Shown here piece by piece: positions 22,152-32,176 of a stretch of 64,000 bases of DNA (its first letter is position 1; every line of letters begins with the position of its first letter). Source of the stretch: Balanoglossus misakiensis. Lineage: Eukaryota; Hemichordata. A program made the translations under genes and the position numbers. The stretch spans positions 1,302,001 to 1,366,000 of the forward strand of contig CM082592.2 of NCBI GenBank assembly GCA_040954595.2. Direction: 5' to 3'. The notes below the pieces were generated by a model. The model was not told the DNA's origin. It saw nothing but the letters and a program-made list of their open reading frames with translations, and ran no database searches.

Positions 22152-22520
22152 TGATTTAAGTTGCAAGCAGCGTTGGCGGAGCACAACCGGTTTACATGGT
22201 AACCAGCGAATCCCAAAGCTGTATCTGCTGTTGATACCAAGATATGGGAAAGTTGGTCAAAGGTCACCTGAGTTCACCCAAATTTGGGCAAAAAAATTTG
22301 ACACCATACTTGTCCATAACCAACAAAATCCAAACCCGAATTTCTCGGAAGAAGAAGAAGACGGAATAAAGAAAAATTCCAACAATACCAATATGGGCAC
22401 AAGCCCGATAGGTTTGTGCCCCTAATTAATACAAGATTTTACATTTCTTGCGTCCATAATTCACATGCTTTTACACAATGTATCTCTGCAACGACATCAC
22501 ATCATGACAGCTTTTCCCCA

Positions 22521-22590
22521 CACAGATTTAGACGTGGTGGGTATGGCCGATTTGCCTCAAATTGGCCATTCACACCACGTCTATTAAAGC
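22521..22590. repeat. Inverted repeat with 20-bp arms
   Basis: TAGACGTGGTGGGTATGGCC and its near-perfect inverse (ggccattcacaccacgtcta) flank a 15-nt loop. It is a compact hairpin, possibly a short foldback element. Confidence 0.6.
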
Positions 22591-22736
22591 CTCAGTATTT
22601 CTCGTAGGGGCAAAATTTTGTTTGAAACGGCATCTATAATTTCTAAAAGTAGATGATAATTGATACTGAATCGAACAGTCATCATCCCCAGCTCTGCTCA
22701 TAAACTCATACAATTTACAATATAACGAGTGAAGAA

Positions 22737-22800
22737 TGACTTTCTGTCCGGACAGAAAGTCACGTGAGTGTTGACACACGTGACTAGTGCGCATGCGCAC
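22737..22800. repeat. Cluster of three palindromes
   Basis: Within 64 bp there is a perfect 26-bp palindrome (centre TCCGGA, 22737-22762). GTCACGTG and its inverse (22759-22766 and 22777-22784) surround an 10-nt spacer. A perfect 14-bp GTGCGCATGCGCAC lies at 22787-22800. The dyads could form a cruciform, or be the fused ends of small elements; CACGTG is also an E-box. Confidence 0.7.
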
Positions 22801-23428
22801 TCAAATGTGAATCTATGCGGAAGAGGTTTGGTCGCCCCAAATCAAGCGACTCAGCGAAGAAATGCGCACTAATTCGGCGAAATTTTGGGAAGATAACTTT
22901 ATGGGAGAAATCAGTCGATGGAACCAGATCAAATCCGAAAATGGTCTTACCATCAAAATGTCAAAGTGGCACGTTTGCTGATCGACATGTACAACATTTC
23001 CATTGTAAACAAACCCGCGCATCATTTCAAGTGTTACGGGCAATATTTACAGCTTGCACGTAGCTACAGGTGCCCAAACCTTTCTTCTATCTTCATTATG
23101 TAGTATTCCATGATGAATGTACAGGAAAAACGGGCATTTTTCGATGATGAAAAATGGATACACACGAGAAATACTGGGGCTTTAATATTCGGGGGCGTCT
23201 TACGTAACCGTCGAACGTGCAGTATGGTCGAAGGTTGCTTCACTTTACCTCCCTCCATCTCCACTGATGGTACCAAGAAGGTGTGGAGATCAACTTATTG
23301 GAAATGGGTGTTGGTTTGGGCCTTTATAGAGCCAAAATTGGAGTGTTTGCAGGCGGTGACCCAGCTCATCAACAAAAGCTACCAAAGATGGCCGCTCTCA
23401 TTATTCCACTAATGGACTGTCAGCTGTC

Positions 23429-24280
23429 GTGTCCATCAAAATCTACCTGGTCGCCCTACTGGTCATGTACAGCAACATTGAAACAAATCCCGGACCAAAA
23501 CTTCGATCAGCGGGTACTTCTACAGAGACAGGTACTGAGCCAGCTACAAAAGCAGACGTTTCTGACATTGGCAAGAAACTCGACAAGCCTATACAGCAGT
23601 CTGAACGTGTACAACAAAAGCTCGAACTACTCCAGACGAGAATGGATAGTATGGAAGACGACATTTCAGGTTTTCGGGAACAACTACAAGAGAACTCATC
23701 CAAACTGACTTGCTTTGAATCAAATAATGAATCTTTAAATGAAATCAAAATGACAATGAAATAAATCAGGAAAGAAAACATCGATTTAAGAAGAGCGAAC
23801 GATGACTTGGAAAATCGTGGAAAACGAAATAACCTAATTTTCTATGGTGTCCATCAAGACAATCCGAACGAAAGCTGGGAAACATCAGAGGAGAAGATCA
23901 AGACGATACTGAAAAATACTCTAGGGATAGACGAAGAACCTGAATTTGAAAGGATCCATCGAATTTCCAACGGTCCGGTCGTGCGAGGAGCGAAGCCAAT
24001 TATCGCCATGTTTGTAAAGTTTACAGACAAAGCTACCGTTCTTTCGCAAGCCAAACACCTCAAAGTTTCTAATATCAGCATTGGGGAAGACTTTTCGAGA
24101 CCCATCCGTGATATTCGATCAAAACTACTCGCATTTCGGAAATCGCTACGTGAAGATACACCCGCGTTTAAGCTCCATCTACGCTATGACAAGCTGATCG
24201 CCATTGACCCTAACGGTAAGAAATATGTGTATACTGTAAATGAAACAACAGGAACAGTTCATTTAGTCCATCAGCGATAG
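23429..24280 (+). pseudogene. LINE-2 ORF1 with N-terminal 2A-like motif
   Basis: One frame with a single TAA at 23762-23764 runs from a hydrophobic leader (IYLVALLVMY) and a 2A-like motif (NIETNPGP). It then passes through a long heptad-rich coiled coil (RMDSMEDDISGFREQLQE) and a nucleic-acid-binding domain. That domain begins with ENRGKRNNLIFYGV and includes PIIAMFVKFTDKATVLSQAK and GEDFSRPIRDIRSKLLAFR. This is the coiled-coil, RRM and C-terminal-domain layout of LINE ORF1 proteins. There is no ATG in frame upstream of the leader; the listed start is GTG and the next ATG is at 23465, inside the hydrophobic part. The copy probably lost its start codon. Confidence 0.75.
23474..23497 (+). other. 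2A-like ribosome-skipping motif
   Basis: The codons spell NIETNPGP, matching the [D/N]-[V/I]-E-x-N-P-G-P consensus at which ribosomes skip the final Gly-Pro bond. A hydrophobic stretch precedes it. Such motifs have been described at the N-terminus of ORF1 in several APE-type LINEs of sea urchins, molluscs and other invertebrates. Asn in the first position is less usual than Asp. Confidence 0.75.
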
Positions 24281-24319
24281 GGATGTGGCCAAGGCCCGAC
24301 AAGGTGTAATTTATTAATA

Positions 24320-25632
24320 TTGCTATGGAATATCCGAGGTTTAAAATCAAAACTGTGTAACGAAGTGTTTATTTCTTTTTGTTCAAATTATGATGTAGTT
24401 GGCTTACGTGAAACATTCTGTACATCTGTTGATAATGATAACTTTCTGAAAGATTACATCGTTTACTCTTCCCCTGCCACAAAATTGCACACTAAAGGAC
24501 GCCCAAGTGGTGGCGCCGCATTGTATATAAGGAAATCCATTGCAGATATTCTCTGAAATTGAAACGGATCTAAATAATTGTGTTTTTGTACATCTCGATA
24601 AAAGTCCTTTTCAATTTGATAAAGATTTGGTAATTGCTTGTTGCTTCTTCAAACCTGATGGTATCTGTGACAACTTAGTACTTTTAGAAAACCAGTTAGT
24701 TAAATTATATTGTACATATACGGATAGCTATTTTATTGTCGGAGGTGATTTAAATGCCAGGACTGGCTCTGAGAATGACTTCATTTATGATGATTCCACT
24801 GACCATTTGCCTTTTGATGACTCTGTGTATAAACCATCCCACTTTCAGTGGCCCAGAAATTCCAAAGACCCAGTTTTAAATGAACCTGGCCAATATTTGC
24901 TGAACATCTGCAAGAATTTTGATTTACATATTGTCAATGGCAGAACAGCCAATGACAAGACAGGAAACATCACATGTGTTACTGCGAATGGGTACAGTAC
25001 TGTTGATTATGTAATTATTTCTGCGCAATTGTTTTCTTTTTTGAATAACTTTGAGGTTCTTTCCAGAATCGATTCTGATCACTTTCCCATTGTATGTAAG
25101 CTAGAATGTTTAAATTTTACGAGTAACCGTACAAGGAAATGCTCTGATGGCAACATCTCCAGCTATGTGCGTTATCGTATGTCCCAGAAATGTAAAAAAT
25201 CCTTCAGGGAGAAGCTGAACTCCACACGAGTATTGGATATTTTTGAAATTTTACAACAGAGCATTCAAAACACATCTTATGTAATTTTCAAACTAGATGA
25301 AGCTCTTAAGATTGCAGGTTCTGATGGCTGCCAACAATACACATCACGTAATACTCAAAGGGCAAAGCAGCCATCTTGGTTTGATACAACACGCGAAAAA
25401 GCAAAGCGTTGTGCGCATGACAAGCTGAAGTTATTCAGACAAAGTTCCACTGTAGAATCTTTAAATGATTACAAGATTGCTCGAAAGCATTTTAAACAGA
25501 TATGTAAACTTTCAAAGAAAACAATCTAGGATTCTATTCGAAAAAGTATTCACGAGGCTGCCGTTAATAACTCTGGAGAGTTTTTGTCAATGTTAAAATC
25601 TTTATTGAAATGTAAAGGCAATAGTGCCGATC
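24320..25632 (+). pseudogene. LINE-2 ORF2 APE endonuclease
   Basis: The domain opens LLWNIRGLKSKLCNEVF, carries VVGLRETF (catalytic Glu) and GRPSGGAALYIRKSI. It then changes frame near 24545 and continues with YFIVGGDLNARTGSENDFI (G-D-x-N loop) and RIDSDHFPIVCKL (the S-D-H catalytic end). A linker follows with a stop at 25527-25529. The endonuclease nicks target DNA to prime reverse transcription. Apart from the frameshift and stop, all hallmark residues are present. Confidence 0.85.
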
Positions 25633-25679
25633 TATGAAAGCCCGTTAGGGACATTTCGTAAAGCAAAAACAATTGTTTT

Positions 25680-25805
25680 ATCTCGTGAGCACGAGATACT
25701 AAGTCGTGCGCACGAGATACTAAGTCGCGCGCACGAGATACTAAGTCGTGAGCACGATATACTAAGTCGTGCGCACGAGATAATTATCTCGTGCTCACGA
25801 AATAA
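25680..25805. repeat. 21-bp palindromic tandem repeat, left arm
   Basis: Five imperfect units of period 21 (each like tcgtgcgcacgagatactaag) sit just inside the left end of the foldback element. Each unit contains the dyad cgtgcgcacg or cgtgagcacg. The inverse array lies at 27874-28010. Confidence 0.85.
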
Positions 25806-26475
25806 TTTCGCATGTTATTGCAATGAACCTAAGGAGTCAAAAGCTTAACTGATCAATGCGGGAGGTTATGTGGCCATACAGTTTTATTATTATGTATGTC
25901 ACATTCAATGTCACCAGAAAGTCACTGCTAAATATCAGACTAAGGGCTTTCCAGATCTGAGTCTCAAGCATTTCATCACAATGTTTTGAAGGGTGGGTAA
26001 TAGTTCTAAATTTTGCTTTGCTTTGAGTTATACACTTATTAAACACTGAAACGGGTATTGGCTACGTCGCCGAATTTAGAGTTGTAGCGAATCTTTTTGG
26101 AGCAAGAAATAGCAGCTTATCACTCGCTTAAACATAAAAGATCGAAACATATGTATTCACGTCAGTGTTCCGGGCAATGTGTTTCACTCCACCGTCAATG
26201 TTTAGGAATAGCAAAATATACTAGAATTCCAGTGCTATATAATAACTGCTAACTGCATCATAGTACGTATACCGCTTCCGATCATAAGACCCCCAAACGT
26301 TTTTTGCTTGATTTGTAAACTGTAATACATTCCTGTATCAACTCATAGGAATACACCTTATTTTAATCCCGACAAAATAATTTGAAGTGTAGGATTGTCA
26401 CTCCTTTGGATTTTTTGTGAAAAACATATAAAATAATCCATAACAAAACTCAACACCATAAAAACATCAAAACAA

Positions 26476-27390
26476 TCATCTACTCCAAACCTTCCAAAGT
26501 CCACTATTTGAGAACACTGACAGTGATAAAACACTGGCTACAAGTGGATTACTTGAGAGGTGGAGTCTGCTTAAAAAGGTGAATGATTTTTTCCGAAGTA
26601 TTTCATCAAAAGTTAAAATAGAAAGATTAACAAACATCGCACTGTTGCTCTGAATAAAAGAATGTTTAAAACCAGACAATTTACGGAAAACCTGGGAGTA
26701 AGCTCTCCTAACTGCATTAAAAATACACACAGAAAAAGTACTCCATAAGTAAGAGCAATACGGGATATCACAAAATACAGAAAACTAATGACATTTAACA
26801 GAGATAGACGCAAATTTAAAATCATGAATAATAGCATTACCGCGAACATAAAATTGGCGAGTTGAGCTAGAATGTCCTCATTATCCCTAAGGTCACAAGT
26901 GATAAGGTGACCAAGATATTTACAAACATTGACAAAATTCAGCATTCGGCCGTTCAGATAAATTGGAACGTGTCTGAGCCAGCGCATACTTGGTTGAATT
27001 AACATACAGACTGTTTTTTCTCATTAAAGAAAATTGAATTATTGCTGCCATAATGACCACAAGTATCAACAAGCATCTGCTGGCCATAGGCTCCAGTAGA
27101 TATAATAACTAAATCATCGGCGTAAATTAAATGATTAACCTTATAGTCCCTACAAGGCAGCCATACGGAAGAGCGGAAAGATTTTTGCTGATATCATCAA
27201 AGTAAACTGTGAAAAATATAGGTGACGTAATTCCACCCTGTTTAACCCCATTATTTGAGTGAAAAGGTTCAAATAACCCATTCCATCTCACCACAAAATC
27301 TTGGTGCCTATACATGTACGACAAAATCTTAATGACATAAGGGTTGACACCTCTCGCCAAAAGTTTTACAATGAGAATATCCTGTGAGTT
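26476..27390 (-). pseudogene. LINE reverse transcriptase fragment in the centre of the foldback element
   Basis: Minus-strand frames give NPYVIKILSYMYRHQDFVVR, GVKQGGITSPIFFTVYFDD (motif B), a Y-A-D-D-L-V motif C near 27110-27125, and YLNGRMLNFVNVCKYLGHL (thumb). This is the same broad family as LINE-1 of this window and is opposite in orientation to LINE-2 around it. Neither endonuclease nor C-terminus is present. The catalytic Asp pair is intact here, but the frame is broken. Confidence 0.75.
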
Positions 27391-27873
27391 GATACAGGAA
27401 TGTATTACACATTACAAATCAAGCAAAAAACGTTTGGGGGTCTTATGATCGGAAGCGGTACTATGATGCAGTTATTATATAGCACTGGCATTCTAGTATA
27501 TTTTGCTATTCCTAAACATTGACGGTGGAGTGAAACACATTGCCCGGAACACTGACGTGAATACATATGTTTCGATATTTTATGTTTAAGCGAGTGATAA
27601 GCTGCTTTTTCTTGCTCCGAAAAGATTCGCTACAACTCTAAATTTGGCGACGTAGCCAATACCTGTTTCAGTGTTTAATAAGTGTATAACTCAAAGCAAA
27701 GCAAAATTTAGAACTATTACCCGCTCTTCAAAACATTGAGATGAAATGCTCGAGACTCAGATCTGGAAAGCCCTTAGTCTGAAATTTAGCAGTGACTTTC
27801 TGGTGACATTGAATGTGACATACATAATAATAAAACTGTCTGCCCACGTAACCACCCGCATTGCAATAACACG

Positions 27874-28010
27874 CGATAGTATTTCGTGAGCACGAGATAA
27901 TTATCTCGTGCGCACGACTTAGTATCTCGTGAGCACGAGATAATTATCTCGTGCGCACGACTTAGTATCTCGTGCGCACGAGATACTAAGTCGTGAGCAC
28001 GAGATAAAAA
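27874..28010. repeat. 21-bp palindromic tandem repeat, right arm
   Basis: The inverse counterpart of the array at 25680-25805, with units like gtgcgcacgacttagtatctc in varying orientation. Orientation changes within the array, so it can pair with itself as well as with the left arm. Confidence 0.8.
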
Positions 28011-28051
28011 AAAATGTTTGCTTTACGAAATGTCCCTAACGGGCTTTCATA

Positions 28052-28874
28052 CTGATCATATTAGTAGTCATTCATGGTACAATTATTTCGGTGAATTGTA
28101 TAAAGAATGTACCGATGTAAAAACAGGTGACTTGGATTTTCTGAGAACTGTGCAAAAAGCTATTGACCAGTTCACCAGTGAAAACAATGATAATTATGTA
28201 TTTGGTGGTGATATTGATGATGACATAGTATATTGAAAGATCCAATTTCTGATATTGAAGTGTTACAGTGTTTGAAAAAAGTTGAAAACTGGTAGAGCGC
28301 CAGGCCCAGATGGTATTCCAAACAAATTATATACATATGCCTCGGAAAAAATACTTCCTGTACTTGTAGAACTGTTCAACTATATTTATAGCTCTGATAT
28401 ATTCCCTTCAGAATAGTCCGTTGCTATTGTAATTCCCTTCTTCAAAAAGGGGGATAAAATGATATAAATAATTATAGGGGTATCTCCCTACTAAACTTAT
28501 TAGGTAAAATTTTCACAGCTGTTTTAAATGAAAGGTTCACTATGTGGTCTAACGCAACAAATGTAATTTCAGACTGCCAAGCAGGCTTCAGAAAGAACCA
28601 TAGTACTGTGGATAATATTTTTGTTTTACATGCGATAATTCAGAAATATTTAAGTAGTAGACGTGGCAGGTTATATTGTTTATTTGTAGATTTTTCGAAA
28701 GCCTGCAATAGAGTGAACCACTCACTTTTATTATACAAACTGATGTCTTTGGGTGTTAAGGGAAATATGTTCAAAATTCTGCAATCCATGTACAGTAATA
28801 TTAAATATTGCGTCAGAGTTGGTTCATTTTCTTCAGAATACTTCAATTGCCCAGCTGGTGTACGACAGGGGTGA
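28052..28874 (+). pseudogene. LINE-2 ORF2 reverse transcriptase, truncated after motif B
   Basis: The frame resumes after the foldback insertion. It shows a pre-RT segment (ISSHSWYNYFGELY), GRAPGPDGIPNKLY, NYRGISLLNLLGKIFT, SDCQAGFRKNHSTVDNIF and FVDFSKACNRVNH. The last is motif A, where the usual Asp after Phe is Asn in A-C-N-R-V. GVRQG (motif B) ends the conserved part. Stops occur near 28296 and 28416. Directly after GVRQG the sequence jumps to the C-terminal region, so motif C and the thumb are deleted. Confidence 0.85.
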
Positions 28875-28879
28875 AACTG

Positions 28880-29787
28880 GAATTTATTTCTTTTGAATGT
28901 CATTTTAAGTTATTTGATGCTAAGATCCTACAAATTCTTTGCTATGGGTCAGAGATTTGGGGTTTCCACTGCTATGATATTATCGAGAAAGTTCAACGAA
29001 CCTGGTGTAGAAAGTTACCGGGTGTCCCAAATAGTACAGCAAATGAAGCTGTAGTTGGAGAGTGTGGTCGATTGCCTGTCTTTTTTCACACATTGAAACG
29101 TTCTTTCCGCTATTGGGCGAAACTCACTGAAATGCCGCAGGAGAGACTCCCTAGGCAAGCGTATTTAATGCTTTGTAACCTCGACCATTTAGGTCGACAC
29201 ACATGAGCGACATCTCATTCAGTGAAATTTATTTATTTTCGTATGACGTTGGTCATGTATGGATCTCGCAAAAGATAGATGACAAACAGTTGTTCTTTTG
29301 AACATTTGAAACACGTATTACATATATCTTTAAACAGCAGTGGAAAGGTAACTGTTCATCTAAAAACAAACTTCGTACTTATACACAGTTCAAGTCTTTG
29401 CTTGAACCTGAAAAATGCATTTTCTTAAAGTGTTCACGTGATGTAAGACAGATTTTTGCTTGTTTCCGATGCTCTGTTCTCCTCTCGCAATAGACGTAGG
29501 GAGGCGTCAGAACATAGATATCTCATCAAGATATTGTAAGGTATGCACGGGTAACCATGTAGAAGATGAGTACCACTTTTTTACTGGTGTGTCCTCTGTA
29601 TGCCAATTTAAGAAAATGCCACATTCCACAACAAGATGTTAATTTTCCCCACTTCCAAACATTTTTGAGAATTATGAGCGAAAAGGATTCAACAAAAAAT
29701 CCTTACAAAATGTAATTTCTTATACAAAGATTTCAAATTCAGAGAATCAGTTTTGAAAAACACTGAAATGTTATAATTTTACATCTT
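28880..29787 (+). pseudogene. LINE-2 ORF2 C-terminal region, copy 1
   Basis: A segment of about 900 bp starts FECHFKLFDAKIL, continues LCYGSEIWGF and VQRTWCRKLPGVPN, and ends with a Cys/His module (YCKVCTGNHVEDEYHF). The latter is the zinc-knuckle-like tail found in L2/CR1-type ORF2 proteins. Frames are broken at about 29206 and 29600. It is followed immediately by a near-identical second copy. Confidence 0.8.
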
Positions 29788-29825
29788 TTGAATGCCATTT
29801 TAAGTAATTTGATTTATTTTACATC

Positions 29826-30712
29826 TTTTGAATGTCATTTTAAGTTATTTGATGCTAAGATCCTAGCATTTCTTTGCTATGGGTCAGAGATTTGGGGTTT
29901 CCAGTTCTATGATATTATCGAGAACGTTCAACGAACCTGGTGTAGAAAGTTACTGGGTGTCCCAAATTGTACAGCAAATGAAGCTGTAGTTGGAGAATGA
30001 GGTCGAGTGCCTGTCTTTTTTCACACATTGAAACGTTCTTTCCGCTATTGGGCGAAACTCACTGAAATGCCGCAAGAGAGACTCCATAGGCAAGCGTATT
30101 TAATGCTTTGTAACCTCGACCATTTAGGTCGACACACGTGAGCGACATCAGTGAAATTTATTTTATTTTCGTATGGCTTTGGTCACGTATGGCTCTCGCA
30201 AAAGATAGATGACAAACAGTTGTTCTTTTGAACATTTGAAACACGTATTACATATATCTTTAAACAGCAATGGAAAGGTAACTGTTCATCTAAAAACAAA
30301 CTTCGTACTTATACACAGTTCAAGTCTTTGCTTGAACCTGAAAAATGCATTTTCTTAAAATGTTCACGTGATGTAAGACAGATTTTTGCTTGTTTCCGAT
30401 GCTCTGTTCTCCTCTCGCAATAGACGTAGGGAGGCGTCAGAACATAGATATCTCAGCAAGATATTGTAAGGTATGCACGGGTAACCATGTAGAAGATGAG
30501 TACCACTTTTTACTGGTGTGTCCTCTGTATGCCAATTTGAGAAAATGCCACATTCCACAACAAGATGTTAATGTTCCCCACTTCCAAACATTTTTGAGAA
30601 TTATGAACAAAAAGGATTCAACAAAAATCCTTACAAAATGTAATTTCTTATACAAAGATTTCCAATTCAGAGAATCAGTTTTGAAAAACACTGAAATGTT
30701 ATAATTTTACAT
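29826..30712 (+). pseudogene. LINE-2 ORF2 C-terminal region, copy 2 (tandem duplicate)
   Basis: The same segment is repeated directly, a few percent diverged, with the tail in one frame to a proper stop (VCPLYANLRKCHIPQQDVN, then ESVLKNTEML). Only this copy leads into the 3' UTR, so the duplication arose inside the element after or during insertion. A stop at 29998-30000 is private to this copy. Confidence 0.8.
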
Positions 30713-31559
30713 CTACACAGTCTGAATGTTTTCTACACATATATTTATTGTATCATTGTTTATTTGTTTTAACACTGTATCGTGTATACCTTCCACCTGT
30801 ACCCCATTGCTTATGGGCTGGAAGCCTTAGAAAGTAACAAATCGTAAATATATGTAAAAAAATCTATATTAATATCAGTTTTCTTGTTTACGTACACTCT
30901 TATAACAATTGAAAATCTTGAGAATGCCTATTACATCAAGTTGACAACCCTCGCACGTGTGCGTCTTGTACATAAACAAAAATAGTCTGGTGTGTGGACC
31001 CGCCTCCCTTTTTTTACAGGAAGTAGTTTCGGAATACTAGTACCTTTTTATGCAATCAGTCCACATTCATCATCACTTTTGTGTCAGAACTATAGTCTAA
31101 GTCACCTACCTAATCATTTCAAACGGGTGATCACGATAGCCAGAACAGCCAATTTAACCAACCAGGTTCAAGAACCTGAGAACGGGTGCTAAAAGCATGC
31201 GAAAGATGTATTGACGAGATAAACATTGGGAACAATGTGATTACGGGATGTGTTACTGGTCCAACTTGTAACAGTATAGAAAAAAATTTCCAATTTCCGA
31301 AAAGTAGCCGTTTTTTAAACTTTATTCAAGGAAATTAGTGTTTTGTTCACAGTACAATAGATTTCGATATTGTTCTATGATTATTTTCAAGATGTTTGCG
31401 AGTGTGCAGAAACAAACAAATAAACTGTGAAATTTCCATAGAATAATGAAGGAGCCATCTTTGGGTTGTATGGGTTTGAATATTTCACTGAAAGAAACTA
31501 ATAACTAAATTATGAATTCAATTAATAGTACAATTCGCAAAAAAATAGCTAGTCACTCC

Positions 31560-31700
31560 AAAAGGGTCAGTGCTTGGAAATGTGAGAGCCTGGAAATTCC
31601 CAAGCACTGACAAGGGTCGGTGGTCGGAAATATCCAGACACTCGGGGAATGTGAGAGCCTGGAAATTTCCAAGCATTGACAGGGTCAGTGCTGGAAATCT
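31560..31700. repeat. Short tandem/inverted repeats
   Basis: gagcctggaaat occurs twice in direct orientation with gggtcagtgct nearby, forming two to three degenerate units. The motif cagtgcttgg also appears inverted as ccaagcactg. Confidence 0.6.
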
Positions 31701-31890
31701 TGAGTTTCTCTATCATGTTTCAAATTTTGACCTTTAGGAAAACGATCTGTTGAGGAACTTCGGCTGTGTTTATATCTTCAACCCTACGGATGAGTTTGGT
31801 CATTTGACTGCAGTGGCCTCTTCTGCTGTTCTTCTTTCTCTGTCCATGCCATAGATCCTGGTCTCGGCACCAACAAATGTACGGCCACAT

Positions 31891-32176
31891 GGATTTATTC
31901 AGGGAACGTTTAAGTAAGAATTATATGATATAAACTGAATAAATTTGTTGTCGGTCAACTCTTCTGTCTTTGTCTTACCGATACGGTTCTAACCGGAACA
32001 CTGAGGATTCTCTGCTCATACACTACACATTATAAACAATGGATGATAAAATGCGCCCTCTTTCGGTGTTCCGGTTAGAACCGTATCGGTAAGACAAAGA
32101 CAGAAGAGTTGACCGACAACAAATTTATTCAGTTTATATCATATAATTCTTACTGAAACGTTCCCTGAATAAATCC
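31891..32176. repeat. Long near-perfect inverted repeat (111-bp arms, 64-bp loop)
   Basis: The arm at 31891-32001 is the inverse of 32066-32176 with about one difference. The loop is AT-rich. No coding frame uses it. Its high arm identity implies a recent origin or ongoing correction. Confidence 0.85.

Larger units (their letters stand above)
25633..28051. mobile_element. 2.4-kb foldback element with about 650-700-bp inverted arms
   Basis: The ends read TATGAAAGCCCGTTAGGGAC at 25633 and its inverse at 28032-28051. Inside them lie inverted arrays of a 21-bp palindromic repeat, then about 480 bp of inverted unique sequence (25855-26345 versus 27395-27850). The centre (about 26460-27390) is an antisense LINE fragment. 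Excising the whole block, including the terminal TA on each side, rejoins ORF2 in frame, so the borders are supported. No transposase was recognised. Confidence 0.8.
23358..30860 (+). mobile_element. Degenerate CR1/L2-like LINE (LINE-2) with foldback insertion
   Basis: ORF1 (about 23429-24280), APE endonuclease (24320-25632), reverse transcriptase (28052-28874) and a duplicated C-terminal region (28880-30712) lie in the correct order on the plus strand. A 3' UTR ends around 30860. The coding sequence is broken by a stop in ORF1, a frameshift in the endonuclease, a 2.4-kb insertion, and a deletion in the polymerase. The 5' UTR start is not defined; it may extend upstream toward 22800. Confidence 0.85.

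Noticed and set aside
22813-23412. Several open frames on both strands as host exons before LINE-2
   Set aside because: No splice borders or known domains; probably LINE-2 5' UTR or unique spacer.
25680-25805. Possible CRISPR-like array of 21-bp units
   Set aside because: Units are contiguous without spacers, palindromic, mirrored in the other arm of a foldback element, and the DNA is clearly animal.
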